A DNA stretch of 64,000 nucleotides from Thermoanaerobacterium aotearoense (GCF_009905255.1 NZ_CP047602.1:2405501-2469500); one strand, 5' to 3'. Counted from the stretch's first letter, positions 17,518 to 26,078 are shown. Translations and numbers: made by a program. The notes: generated from the sequence alone by a model not told the origin.

Positions 17518-18162
17518 TCATTTAAACTGATTTTTTTCTTTTCCATTTAAGTAATAAATGGCTATCTGCGTCCTATGCTGAAGGGATGTCTTATCAAGTA
17601 TAGACGATATATAGTTTTTCACGGTTCCTTCTGAAATAAAAAGTTTATCAGCAATTTCTTTGTTAGAAAGTCCTTTCGATATAAGATCCATTATTTCTAT
17701 CTCTCTTTTCGTGAACATCGACATGTCGATTTTTGAACCGTCACGCTTGCGAATCCCTTCTTTAATCTTGTCAAGAACTACATCCTGTATGACCGAATTG
17801 CCTTCGTAGACCATTTTTATGGCATTCTTTATGTTTTCGGGAGAATTATTCTTCAAAAGATATCCTTTTGCGCCGCTTCTTATGGCATCTACTATGTATT
17901 CATCGTCGTCAAATGTAGTGAGTATCAAAACCTTCGTCTTTGTACGACTGCATATTTCGTAAGATGCCTGCACACCGTTCATTATAGGCATTCTAACGTC
18001 TATCAATGCAACATCTACTTTGTGATTTAAGCAGTAGTTTAAAGCTTTTAATCCATCGTCAACGCAAGACACTACTTCAAAGTCTTTATCCATTTCCAAT
18101 ATGATCTTAAGACTTTCTCTAATAAGAGAGTCATCGTCGGCAATAATTATCTTAATCGGCAT
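17518..18162 (-). CDS. NarL/LuxR-family response regulator
   Basis: A 214-residue two-domain regulator. The receiver domain has the acidic pocket ADDD (residues 8-11), the phosphoacceptor Asp55 in LIDVRMP, and the conserved TTF and KGYLLK segments. The C-terminal LuxR-type helix-turn-helix reads FTKREIEIMDLISKGLSNKEIADKLFISEGTVKNYISSIL. It is immediately downstream of the histidine kinase gene, with start and stop abutting, and close to the ABC-2 exporter genes, which are its likely targets; an inverted repeat at 22642-22666 is a candidate binding site. Confidence 0.95.
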   Translation of the reverse strand: MPIKIIIADDDSLIRESLKIILEMDKDFEVVSCVDDGLKALNYCLNHKVDVALIDVRMPIMNGVQASYEICSRTKTKVLILTTFDDDEYIVDAIRSGAKGYLLKNNSPENIKNAIKMVYEGNSVIQDVVLDKIKEGIRKRDGSKIDMSMFTKREIEIMDLISKGLSNKEIADKLFISEGTVKNYISSILDKTSLQHRTQIAIYYLNGKEKNQFK

Positions 18163-19272
18163 TCAACATCCCTCCAATGGAAGCAAAAATATCACCGAAA
18201 ATCCATTTGAACCATCTATAATGACTTTTCCTCCAACGCTTTCGCATCTCTCCTCGATGCCTTTAAGTCCAAGTCCTTTTCTTACAACATCAGTGCCAAC
18301 GCCATTATCTTTCATTTCCACTTTAATAAATTTATTAAGCACGTCAATGGTTAAAGAAACTTTAGTGGCTTTTGAATATTTCATGGCGTTTGTCAACAAT
18401 TCCTTTACATTTTCCATTATGATATTCCACTGTGAATATGTAATCTTATCAATAATACCAGTGTATTTTAAATTTGCAGAAATATGAGTCTTTAATGCAA
18501 AATCATCCAAAACAAGCTTCAATCTGTTAAGCCCCATCTGTTCCGGTGGTGGTTTTATCTCCCTTAATGCAATTCTTATGCTTTCAAGTCCATTTCGCAA
18601 TGTGTCTATGGTGCTTTGGATCATCTTTTTCGCATCATCTTTGTTTCTATCCATTAGAAGCTTCGAAGCTTCCAACTGCATCAAACTTCCTGATATTGTA
18701 TGCCCAATATCATCGTGAATTCTCTGTGACAGCTTATTTCTTTCTTCTAACTGTGTAGTGTATTTAAGCTGCCTTTCATACTCTTCATTTTTATCTATTC
18801 TTATGTATAAATCCTGTACTTTCCACCTCAATTCATCGTTTCTCTTTTTTAAGCTTTCTAACTTGTCGTATGACATTTTGCTGAGAAATAATATAAGGTA
18901 CGACATCAACAATGTAATAATATATTCTGGCATCAATTCACTTTTAATAAATATCATAACTGAGAGCGAAGCGACAAGGCTAAACAAATACGTAGTCAAT
19001 CCCGAAAATATCTCATAAATATTAAGTGGAAATAAAAACACAAAAAAGCCGCTGACATAATTATACGAAAACATCAATAAGCCAATGGATAGAAACAGCA
19101 TAAGCTTTTTTATCATCTTTCCATTTGTTAAATAATACGCCATATTGATACAAATGTATAGAAGAATGAAAGCAACAAACTCTGCCGGATATGTAGCCAC
19201 ATCTGTGTATATGTATTTTACAATAATGTATAAAATAATGATTAATTTTGTCGCAATAATCCACATTTCCAT
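18163..19272 (-). CDS. Sensor histidine kinase, HisKA_3 (NarL-partner) class
   Basis: A 369-residue membrane kinase. Five to six N-terminal transmembrane segments (residues 5-135) leave little outside the membrane, as in DesK/LiaS-like sensors. A coiled-coil linker (residues 136-180) leads to the phosphoacceptor His186 in RIHDDIGHTISG, followed by the ATP-binding blocks NVKELLTNAMKYSKA (N box) and DNGVGTDVVRKGLGLKGIEER (G boxes). It pairs with the adjacent NarL-type regulator. The signal is not known; kinases next to ABC-2 exporters often sense membrane stress or peptide antibiotics. The ATG has AAGGAG upstream. Confidence 0.95.
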   Translation of the reverse strand: MEMWIIATKLIIILYIIVKYIYTDVATYPAEFVAFILLYICINMAYYLTNGKMIKKLMLFLSIGLLMFSYNYVSGFFVFLFPLNIYEIFSGLTTYLFSLVASLSVMIFIKSELMPEYIITLLMSYLILFLSKMSYDKLESLKKRNDELRWKVQDLYIRIDKNEEYERQLKYTTQLEERNKLSQRIHDDIGHTISGSLMQLEASKLLMDRNKDDAKKMIQSTIDTLRNGLESIRIALREIKPPPEQMGLNRLKLVLDDFALKTHISANLKYTGIIDKITYSQWNIIMENVKELLTNAMKYSKATKVSLTIDVLNKFIKVEMKDNGVGTDVVRKGLGLKGIEERCESVGGKVIIDGSNGFSVIFLLPLEGC

Positions 19273-19332
19273 AAAAATATCTCCTTGATAGACTAATTAT
19301 ATTTTATCCCAAAATGATTGTATTTGCACTAT

Positions 19333-19356
19333 AAAAAAATAAGGCTTAAAGCCTTA
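19333..19356 (-). terminator. Terminator between the ABC exporter and kinase genes
   Basis: In the minus sense, AAGGCTT and AAGCCTT pair, followed by ATTTTTTTA. It starts directly after the stop of the 19359 permease, so kinase and regulator expression probably relies partly on readthrough or a separate promoter. Confidence 0.7.
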
Positions 19357-19358
19357 AA

Positions 19359-20501
19359 TTACACAAAATCTGCCATTTTATTAGACATCTTCATTTTATA
19401 CGATGCAATCAGTATAAAAGTTAAAGCGAATGCCAGCAATATAAAAATATTCAGCAATACATCACTACTGGACGTGGCACCTTCTATTTTTGTTATGGCG
19501 TCAATAGCCCATCTTTGCGGCATAAAATATGAAACCTTTTGGAAAATCTTCGGCATGACTTCAATAGGCCAAAAAGCGCCTCCCAACATACAGCTTGGAG
19601 TTATTATCAATGTCGATAATCCTCCAGATTGAGCAGTAGAATCGCTAAATGCTACGATAAGCATACTAAGCCCTATAGCAGATATCCCAAACGCAACAAG
19701 AATTACAAATATTTCTAAAAAAGATTTGTCAAAAGGAAGCTTCATAAACACAGCCAAAAGCAGCATGATAAGCCCTATCTGAAACAAAGTCACTATCATA
19801 TTCACTATGAAGTTGCTTGATGCATATACTATAGATTTGACGGGTGCAGCGCATATCCTGGAGTAAGTTTTATCTCGTTTTTCCTGCAGCATAAGCTCTG
19901 CTATCCTGCTCGTTCCCATCATCAAAAACATTATAAACATACCTACGCTGCGTGTCATTATGTCGTTGATCACGCTTTTGTCTTTAACTGTGTATTCTCC
20001 TAATTTTATCAATGCATTTTTTTCGTATTCTTGGTACATTTTATAAAAAGTGCTGCTATCGCCATTAGAAGAAATCGACAGGTATTTTAAATTGCTGATG
20101 TACTCATCAACATAATTTTTTACGGCTAAGGCGACTTCTTTGCCTTTGATAGACACGATTTGAACTTTTAAAGGTTTATCTTCAATTACATTTTTGCTGA
20201 AATCTTTCGGAAATATAATCGCAAAATCGATATTTCCTTTTGTAACGTATTTATCCAAATTGCTTTTATCAATATTGACAACTCTGAACTTTTGAGAATC
20301 TTTAAATGAGTTTACTAAGTCTTTTGATAATATGCCTGTGTCGTTGTTTATGACTCCAATCGTTAATTTTGAAGTACCGGACAGATTCACCGTCAAAACT
20401 ACAAAAGGTATTAAAACCGACAACAGTATATAAATCAAATTCCCTTTTCTCCTGAAAAACAATTTTAAAGTATTCTTTACGAGAAGAAAAACGTTTCTCA
20501 C
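19359..20501 (-). CDS. ABC-2 type exporter permease
   Basis: A 380-residue membrane protein with the ABC-2 layout: one N-terminal helix (residues 20-40), an extracellular domain of about 140 residues, then five C-terminal helices. The segments MLQEKRDKTYSRICAAPVKS and PSCMLGGAFWPIEVMP are characteristic of YhgE/DrrB/LinB-like permeases. It pairs with the adjacent permease at 20504-21625, from which it is separated by two bases, and with the ATPase gene upstream, making a heteromeric exporter. The substrate (drug, peptide or lipid) is not evident. Confidence 0.9.
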   Translation of the reverse strand: MRNVFLLVKNTLKLFFRRKGNLIYILLSVLIPFVVLTVNLSGTSKLTIGVINNDTGILSKDLVNSFKDSQKFRVVNIDKSNLDKYVTKGNIDFAIIFPKDFSKNVIEDKPLKVQIVSIKGKEVALAVKNYVDEYISNLKYLSISSNGDSSTFYKMYQEYEKNALIKLGEYTVKDKSVINDIMTRSVGMFIMFLMMGTSRIAELMLQEKRDKTYSRICAAPVKSIVYASSNFIVNMIVTLFQIGLIMLLLAVFMKLPFDKSFLEIFVILVAFGISAIGLSMLIVAFSDSTAQSGGLSTLIITPSCMLGGAFWPIEVMPKIFQKVSYFMPQRWAIDAITKIEGATSSSDVLLNIFILLAFALTFILIASYKMKMSNKMADFV

Positions 20502-20503
20502 GA

Positions 20504-21625
20504 TTAGAAAGCCTCCTTTCTAAACAAATAAGCGGCTAAAAACACGAAAACAAAAGCACATGCCAAATTAATGACTATCGCTGCTAATACGTCATTGTAA
20601 TTATTGGCAAAAGCCACATTTAATATGGCTGAATTCGTCCATTTTATTGGTGATATGTTGGACAGATTTTTAAATAAGGCTTCCGCAGCATCTACCGAAA
20701 AATAAGAACCACCCAAAAATGCTATAAAAGGAATTATTGCATTGACAATACCTGATGCAACGCCGCTGTTTTTAAATAAAAACCCGAGGCAGATTCCGAG
20801 ACTTATAGAAAATATAATCTCACTTATTATTATCAACGTGATTGTGTATATATCATTTCCCCAATAAGCTTTAAGTATAAACCTGCTGTACAGAAAAACT
20901 AAAATTGACTGCAAAAAAACTGATAGCGATGAACCTAAAATTTTTCCCAATAATATCTCATGCTTTTTAGCAAGGGTTGTAAGCATTCTATTGCCTGTAT
21001 TTCTCACTCTCTCACTGTTTATAGAGTAAATGCCGCTTATAGAGCCATAAAGTATGATTAACGTCAACATGGTGATTGAATAGTAATCGTAAGAAGACGG
21101 CTGTCTTTCACTATTTAACGACACTATTTCCGTAAAGTCGTAATTGTCACTTACATTTATTTTTGATAATGATTGTGGATTTTCCTTTGCTAAGACAGCA
21201 ACAACATTAAATCTATCAACAAAAGTTTTGAGAATCGTCTCAACAATGTTTGTATCAACAAAGTCTCTGTCGTTTTTGTAAAATACTATATTATTTCCTC
21301 TTAGGACAATGTAACCCGCACAATTATACTTTACATTTCTAACATCGTTTATGCCACTGGCTATTTCTTTCACCTCATGAAACCTTATCCCCAACTTCTC
21401 ACAGCTATCCACAAAATTATTAAATCCTTTCGATAGCTCTTTGCTTCCGTTATCTGTGTATTCTACGCTGATATTGCTTATCTTGTGATCGCTATTAAAT
21501 GTATTTGAAAAAGCAAAACCTAATATGGTCATAAGGACTATAGGAAATAAAACCATGAATACCATAGCTTTCTTACTTCTAAAATTTTCCTTTATTTCTC
21601 TCGATGCGATTTTTAATACTCTCAT
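20504..21625 (-). CDS. ABC-2 type exporter permease
   Basis: A protein of about 373 residues with one N-terminal transmembrane helix (FMVLFPIVLMTILGFAFSN), a large extracytoplasmic loop and five C-terminal helices, including SIGKxLGS-like LLGKILGSSLSVFLQ and FIAFLGGSYFSVDAAE. It is the partner of the 19359 permease. The frame opens at TTG 21631; ATG 21625 has AAGGTGG seven bases upstream and is preferred. It lies 12 bases downstream of the ATPase gene in the same operon. Confidence 0.9.
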   Translation of the reverse strand: MRVLKIASREIKENFRSKKAMVFMVLFPIVLMTILGFAFSNTFNSDHKISNISVEYTDNGSKELSKGFNNFVDSCEKLGIRFHEVKEIASGINDVRNVKYNCAGYIVLRGNNIVFYKNDRDFVDTNIVETILKTFVDRFNVVAVLAKENPQSLSKINVSDNYDFTEIVSLNSERQPSSYDYYSITMLTLIILYGSISGIYSINSERVRNTGNRMLTTLAKKHEILLGKILGSSLSVFLQSILVFLYSRFILKAYWGNDIYTITLIIISEIIFSISLGICLGFLFKNSGVASGIVNAIIPFIAFLGGSYFSVDAAEALFKNLSNISPIKWTNSAILNVAFANNYNDVLAAIVINLACAFVFVFLAAYLFRKEAF

Positions 21626-21637
21626 GATCAATCCACC

Positions 21638-22573
21638 TTAATCTCTTAATTTTCTACCTGTAAGCGTCAGAAACACCGTTTCTAAATCAGGCGTCTGTGT
21701 CTCAATGTTTTTGATAGCTATGCCATCAGACGTAAAGTAGTGAATTATCTTGTCAAGGTTGCTAACATCCCTATAGCTTACGATTTTTACCGTATTTTCA
21801 TCTATATCAATGCTTTTTACTCCGTTAATAGCTTTAAGTTTGTTTTCATCTATATTCGCCACTGAAGTGACAGTTATCATCACCGTATTCGCATCTGTAA
21901 TGATTGATTTAAGTTCTTCTTTAGTGCCCTCGGCAATTATCTTTCCATGATCAATTATGGAGATTTTCGTGCATACGGCTTCAACTTCCTCCATGTAATG
22001 GCTTGTGTATATTACAGTGCTTCCCATCTCATTTAGCTTTTTCACAGATTCTAAAATATGATTTCTTGATTGAGGATCTATGCCGACTGTAGGTTCGTCC
22101 AATATTATTATCTTCGGCTTATGCGCTATCGCACATGCTATATTAAGTCGCCTTTTCATTCCTCCCGAAAATTTATTTGCCAGCCAATTTGCTTTGTCTT
22201 GTAGACCTACGAATTCCAACGCCATGTCAACACTTTCTTTAAGTTCCCTGCCTTTAAGTCCGTAAAGACTTGCAAAAAAGCTTACATTTTCGTATGCGGA
22301 CAGTTCTCCATAGATAGCAATATCCTGTGGCACAACGCCAATATTCATTTTAGCGAAATCAGGCTCTCTTTTTATGTCCCTCTCCATCACATAGACTTTT
22401 CCGCTGTCCATCTTCAAAAGCCCGCATATTATATTTATAGCTGTACTTTTACCGGCACCATTTGGACCTAAAAAGCCGTAAATCTCTCCTTCTTCAATTT
22501 CAAGATTTACATTGTCAAGTGCCACTAAGTCCCCAAATCTTTTGGTCAATCTTTCAAATTTCACAGCTTTCAT
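21638..22573 (-). CDS. ABC transporter ATP-binding protein (ABC-2 exporter)
   Basis: A protein of about 311 residues with Walker A GPNGAGKS (residues 36-43), a Q-loop (VPQDIAIYGELS), the ABC signature KFSGGMKRRLN, Walker B IIILDEPTVGIDP and the switch histidine in YTSHYMEEVE. The C-terminal 90 residues form the regulatory extension typical of CcmA/DrrA-type exporters. It energises the two permeases encoded downstream. ATG 22573 has AAGGAG seven bases upstream, while ATG 22579 lies too close. It is the first gene of the exporter operon. Confidence 0.95.
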   Translation of the reverse strand: MKAVKFERLTKRFGDLVALDNVNLEIEEGEIYGFLGPNGAGKSTAINIICGLLKMDSGKVYVMERDIKREPDFAKMNIGVVPQDIAIYGELSAYENVSFFASLYGLKGRELKESVDMALEFVGLQDKANWLANKFSGGMKRRLNIACAIAHKPKIIILDEPTVGIDPQSRNHILESVKKLNEMGSTVIYTSHYMEEVEAVCTKISIIDHGKIIAEGTKEELKSIITDANTVMITVTSVANIDENKLKAINGVKSIDIDENTVKIVSYRDVSNLDKIIHYFTSDGIAIKNIETQTPDLETVFLTLTGRKLRD

Positions 22574-22641
22574 AAACATTCTCCTTTATTTGAATCTTAC
22601 GTTTAAATCATATAACAAAAATTGATCTTTATTAAGTACAA

Positions 22642-22666
22642 AAAGTCACTACTTGTATATGACTTT
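22642..22666 (-). promoter_or_regulatory. Inverted repeat, candidate response-regulator operator
   Basis: AAAGTCA and TGACTTT are perfect seven-base arms 11 bases apart, about 70 bases upstream of the exporter ATPase start. NarL-family regulators bind such dyads. The regulator encoded at 17518-18162 is the obvious candidate. It is not a terminator: there is no T-run. Confidence 0.45.
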
Positions 22667-22672
22667 TGTCAC

Positions 22673-23160
22673 AAAAAAAGAGACGGCGATAACCGTCTCC
22701 ATGATTATATATAAAAAGGCTCGCAATGATCTTCGCTTCAGCCTATATAAATCTTTGCACACCTGTATTAAATCAAACCTTATGACTTAATACAAGCATC
22801 TCAAAACCTATATAGACCTTTGCTCGACCATTATAAATACCTTAGAAACCTAATATAATCTCTCGACTATATTAGACCTCCAACCTAAGTACAACATTAA
22901 GCTATACATCTGGCCTGCGGAACTTATAATGATCTTAGCTCGACTATAATACATCTCTTTTAACCTTATATTAATCTCTATGACTAATATAAAGCCTTAC
23001 AAGACATATTACAGTCTGCCCGCCGACTGATATTGGACCATTAGATCCAATATCAATCTTTGGCCGATCATCTAAGAACTTTCGTCCTTAGATGATCTTG
23101 GCTCAACCATTGCGAACCTTACGATATTATATTGTCCCGATTACAACATAATATACTTAA
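22673..23160 (-). ncRNA. Internally repetitive multi-hairpin structured RNA ending in an intrinsic terminator
   Basis: This gene-free stretch folds on the minus strand into a series of stems. In 5' to 3' order: hairpin A (23154-23124, 12 pairs); the 5' strand of a 13-pair long-range helix (23120-23108) that pairs with 22728-22716; hairpin B (23097-23066, 14 pairs, GAAA tetraloop); C (23055-23028, 10 pairs); D (22994-22964, 13 pairs); E (22876-22849, 12 pairs, GAGA tetraloop); F (22796-22762, 13 pairs); at least two imperfect stems between these; and a terminator (22699-22673) with GAGACGG/CCGTCTC and seven Ts. D, E and F share a terminal GTC...GAT closing module. GNRA loops and the T-run fix the strand. 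It may be a separate RNA or a long 3' extension of the 23176 gene, whose stop is just upstream. Not RNase P, tmRNA, SRP, 6S or a known riboswitch as far as I can see. Confidence 0.75.
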
Positions 23161-23175
23161 AAGCATGTGGTAAAT

Positions 23176-23817
23176 TTAGGAATTTTTATAATTCAAAGCG
23201 ATTACTTCTTTTCTGCCTTCTAAATAATTTTTGTCAATTTCGATTTCATTGGATTGAATCTTTTGTCCGCCTGTCATCTTCAAGAAATTATCCTCTGTTT
23301 CAATTGGAAAATCAACGTTGCTTGTCCTATAGTGCATCGCAATGGTCAACTTTGGCTTAAGCTGTTCAACTACTTTTACCGCTTGCCTGTCATCAATCGT
23401 GTAATACCCGCCAATCGGCACCATCAATACATCTATATCTCCTATGTCTTTTATCATATCGTCTGTAAGTATATGTCCAAGATCTCCTGCATGGCACACC
23501 TTTATGCCATCAACTTCGATCACGAATATAATGTTTTTGCCCCTTTTAGCCCCATGCTCGTCATCGTGAAACACGCTTACTCCTTTTATATGAACACCTT
23601 TCACATCGTGCTCACCAGGAGTATTTACGATCTTATAATCTCCTTTTACGGCTTTAAAGTAATTGTGGTCAAAATGAGAATGGGATGATGTCACAATATC
23701 GGCTTCTGTTTCAGGCAGCGGGTATCCTACAGTCTTATCAAACGGATCTGTCACTACGCTTGTGCCATTTTCTGACACTATTTTAAAGCAGGAATGTCCA
23801 AAATACCTTATTTTCAC
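23176..23817 (-). CDS. Metallo-beta-lactamase-fold metal-dependent hydrolase (UPF0173/UlaG-like)
   Basis: A 213-residue protein with the metal-binding motif SHSHFDHN (His46, His48, Asp50, His51), further ligands in HAGDLGH and the C-terminal AMHYRT. The start MKIRYFGHSCFKI is typical of the small UlaG/UPF0173 branch, cytoplasmic hydrolases with mostly unknown substrates. The ATG has AGGAGG at good spacing. An extended -10 promoter lies 20-30 bases upstream of the start. The structured RNA region begins within 16 bases of its stop codon, so the two may be one transcript. Confidence 0.9.
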   Translation of the reverse strand: MKIRYFGHSCFKIVSENGTSVVTDPFDKTVGYPLPETEADIVTSSHSHFDHNYFKAVKGDYKIVNTPGEHDVKGVHIKGVSVFHDDEHGAKRGKNIIFVIEVDGIKVCHAGDLGHILTDDMIKDIGDIDVLMVPIGGYYTIDDRQAVKVVEQLKPKLTIAMHYRTSNVDFPIETEDNFLKMTGGQKIQSNEIEIDKNYLEGRKEVIALNYKNS

Positions 23818-23837
23818 ATTAACACCTCCTATGCCAT

Positions 23838-23846
23838 ATTATAACA
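23838..23846 (-). promoter_or_regulatory. Extended -10 promoter for the metallo-hydrolase gene
   Basis: Minus-strand TGTTATAAT fits TGnTATAAT and lies about 20 bases upstream of the ATG, giving a very short leader. No convincing -35 is visible. Confidence 0.5.
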
Positions 23847-23926
23847 CATTATCCTATCCTATATTAACATCATTGGCACGATTCATAGCTTTATCATAAA
23901 TCTCATCTGGATAGCCTAATCTCCAT

Positions 23927-23952
23927 AAAAATATTAGGCGGATTACCCGCCT
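23927..23952 (-). terminator. Rho-independent terminator after argS
   Basis: In the minus sense, AGGCGG and CCGCCT pair, followed by AATATTTTTAT. It begins directly after the argS stop. Confidence 0.75.
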
Positions 23953-25641
23953 TTACATTTTCTCTGGTGCTGTTATCTTCAGCATATCAAGTACGTTCTT
24001 TATTACAATTCTTGTGGCATCGATTAAAACTATCCTTGCTTTCATCAGTTCTTCGTCAACGCCTCTTACCCTGCAGCTATTGTAAAAAGTGTGAAACAGT
24101 GATGCCACATCGAGTATATACCGCGTAATCCTGTGAGGAGCCATGGTATTTGCTGCTATTGTAATTTCCTCCGGCAGATACGCCAATTTTTTAATCAAAC
24201 TGATTTCTGCCTCTTCTTTCAACAATTTTAAGTTGACTTCTTTTAAATTGTCTGTATCAATCCCGTCTTCCTTCAATTGCCTCAATATAGAACATATTCT
24301 GGCATGGGCGTATTGAACGTAAAAAACTGGATTCTCATTCGACTGCTCAACAGCCAAGTCCATGTCAAAGTCAACAGCACTGTCTGCTGAACGCATATTA
24401 AAGAAAAATCTTGCAGCATCTTTGCCGACTTCATCAATCAAATCTCTCAATGTCACCATTTTGCCTGTCCTTTTTGACATCCTCACTACTTCTTTGCCCT
24501 TCATAAGCCTTACAAGCTGCATCAAAAGCACGTCAAGCCTATCGGGATCAATGCCTAATGCTTTCATGGCACCCTTCATCGGTGCTACATGTCCGTGATG
24601 ATCGGCACCCCATATGTCGATGACCCAATCAAAGCCACGAGTCACAAATTTATTCTTGTGATAGGCTATATCAGATGCTAAATATGTGGGAAAACCATTA
24701 GCCCTTACCAAAACATCGTCTTTTTCAGCGCCAAAAAGCGTCTCTTTAAACCAAAGAGCACCATCTTTCTCATACGTATAGCCTTTTTCCTTAAGTTCTT
24801 TTATGACTGATTCTACCTCACCGCTTTCATGCAGTGTATTTTCAGAAAACCATACGTCGTACTCTATCCCGTACGCTTCAAGGTCCTCTTTAAGTTTAGC
24901 TATGTTCTTTTTAAGCCCATACTGTATTAATGCTTTTCTCCTATCCTCTGGATCTGCATCTTTGTACTTATCACCGTATAATTCTAAAAACTCTTTCGCT
25001 CTTTCAATTATGTCGTCGCCGTGATAGCCACCTTCAGGCACTTCGGCATCTTCACCCAATAATTGCAAATAGCGCGCTTCCAATGACAAGCCAAATTTCT
25101 CTATTTGGTTGCCAGCATCGTTTATGTAAAACTCCCTCGTAACATCATATCCTGCATAGTCCAATATAGATGATAGGGCGTCACCTAATGCGCCGCCTCT
25201 GGCATTTCCCATGTGCATGGGTCCCGTTGGATTTGCTGATACAAACTCCACTTGAACTTTTTTGCCATTTCCGATATTTACTCTGCCGTAATCTGAGCCT
25301 TTTTCTTTTATAAGCATCAATGCTTCAACGCTATAATCATCATTTAAGTAAAAATTCATAAACCCTGGACCGGCTATTTCCACCTTTTCAATCATAGTGC
25401 CTTCAAGCTTAAGTCCATCTTTAATTAATTCTGCGATTTTTCTCGGCGGCATCTTTGCAGATTTCGCCATTATCATGGCTGTATTTACAGCCAAATCTCC
25501 AAATTGTTTTTCTTTAGGCTCCTCTATTTCCACTGATGGAATTTCTTCAATATTTAAAAGGCCGTTTTTTCTGGCTTCCTCTATAGAGTTTATCACTATT
25601 TCAGTTATCTCATCTTTTACCTTTTGTACGATATTATCCAA
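23953..25641 (-). CDS. argS: Arginyl-tRNA synthetase
   Basis: A 562-residue class I synthetase, a normal length. The HIGH-type motif is ANPTGPMHMGNARGG, the KMSKS equivalent is VVRMSKRTGKMV, and the C-terminal anticodon-binding domain ends with the family hallmark LFHTFYNSCRV. It attaches arginine to its tRNAs. The start is TTG with GGGAGG upstream. It is the last gene of the run ddl, DUF1934 gene, argS, which lies downstream of the arginine deiminase operon and its argR. Confidence 0.98.
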   Translation of the reverse strand: MDNIVQKVKDEITEIVINSIEEARKNGLLNIEEIPSVEIEEPKEKQFGDLAVNTAMIMAKSAKMPPRKIAELIKDGLKLEGTMIEKVEIAGPGFMNFYLNDDYSVEALMLIKEKGSDYGRVNIGNGKKVQVEFVSANPTGPMHMGNARGGALGDALSSILDYAGYDVTREFYINDAGNQIEKFGLSLEARYLQLLGEDAEVPEGGYHGDDIIERAKEFLELYGDKYKDADPEDRRKALIQYGLKKNIAKLKEDLEAYGIEYDVWFSENTLHESGEVESVIKELKEKGYTYEKDGALWFKETLFGAEKDDVLVRANGFPTYLASDIAYHKNKFVTRGFDWVIDIWGADHHGHVAPMKGAMKALGIDPDRLDVLLMQLVRLMKGKEVVRMSKRTGKMVTLRDLIDEVGKDAARFFFNMRSADSAVDFDMDLAVEQSNENPVFYVQYAHARICSILRQLKEDGIDTDNLKEVNLKLLKEEAEISLIKKLAYLPEEITIAANTMAPHRITRYILDVASLFHTFYNSCRVRGVDEELMKARIVLIDATRIVIKNVLDMLKITAPEKM

Positions 25642-25642
25642 A

Positions 25643-26065
25643 TTAATTAACCTCCCGCACTGTTAAATGTAGTTCGTTATCGCTTAATACTCTTTTATCT
25701 AAGTCGATGGCATATTTGAGTTTTAACTCTCCACCGTTTTCCGTCAAATTTACTTTGATTTCATCAGATTTTACACCAAGCATTATATTGCCAAAAGGAG
25801 TCACATAGTTTGATTCATGCCTTGTGTTCTTTTCAAATACCATCTTTGATTGATTGTCTCCAAATCTCATTAAGATTACTAAATCTTCGCCAACTTTCAA
25901 CGTAGTCGTCGTCTTATCCAAGCCAGAAAGCTCAGACTCATCATACTTTATATAGTAGTATTCGCCTTTTTTCAAAAATTCACCCTCTGTTATAAGCTCT
26001 ATCGTATCTGTCTCATTTTGCGCATTTTTCTGTGTGCCTTTGACCGTAATCAAAGCTTTTTTCAA
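25643..26065 (-). CDS. DUF1934-family protein
   Basis: A protein of about 140 residues, beta-rich, beginning MKKALITVKGTQKNAQ with later GEYYYIKYDESELSG and MLGVKSDEIKVNL. This is the DUF1934 family, a lipocalin-like fold, often found next to argS in Firmicutes; function unknown. The frame opens at 26137, but only the TTG at 26065 has a good ribosome site (GGGGAG six bases upstream) and gives the family N-terminus, so I used it. With that start it follows ddl after 13 bases rather than overlapping it, and ends one base before argS. Confidence 0.8.
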   Translation of the reverse strand: MKKALITVKGTQKNAQNETDTIELITEGEFLKKGEYYYIKYDESELSGLDKTTTTLKVGEDLVILMRFGDNQSKMVFEKNTRHESNYVTPFGNIMLGVKSDEIKVNLTENGGELKLKYAIDLDKRVLSDNELHLTVREVN

Positions 26066-26078
26066 GCTAAACTCCCCT

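Noticed and set aside
22707-23160. CRISPR array or tandem repeat at the hairpin region
   Set aside because: There are no identical repeats with regular spacers; the similarity is between degenerate stem-loops, and no cas genes are nearby.
23140-23175. Sigma-A promoter for the structured RNA just downstream of the metallo-hydrolase stop
   Set aside because: TATATT-like words occur, but no -35 at 16-18 bases; I could not defend a promoter call.
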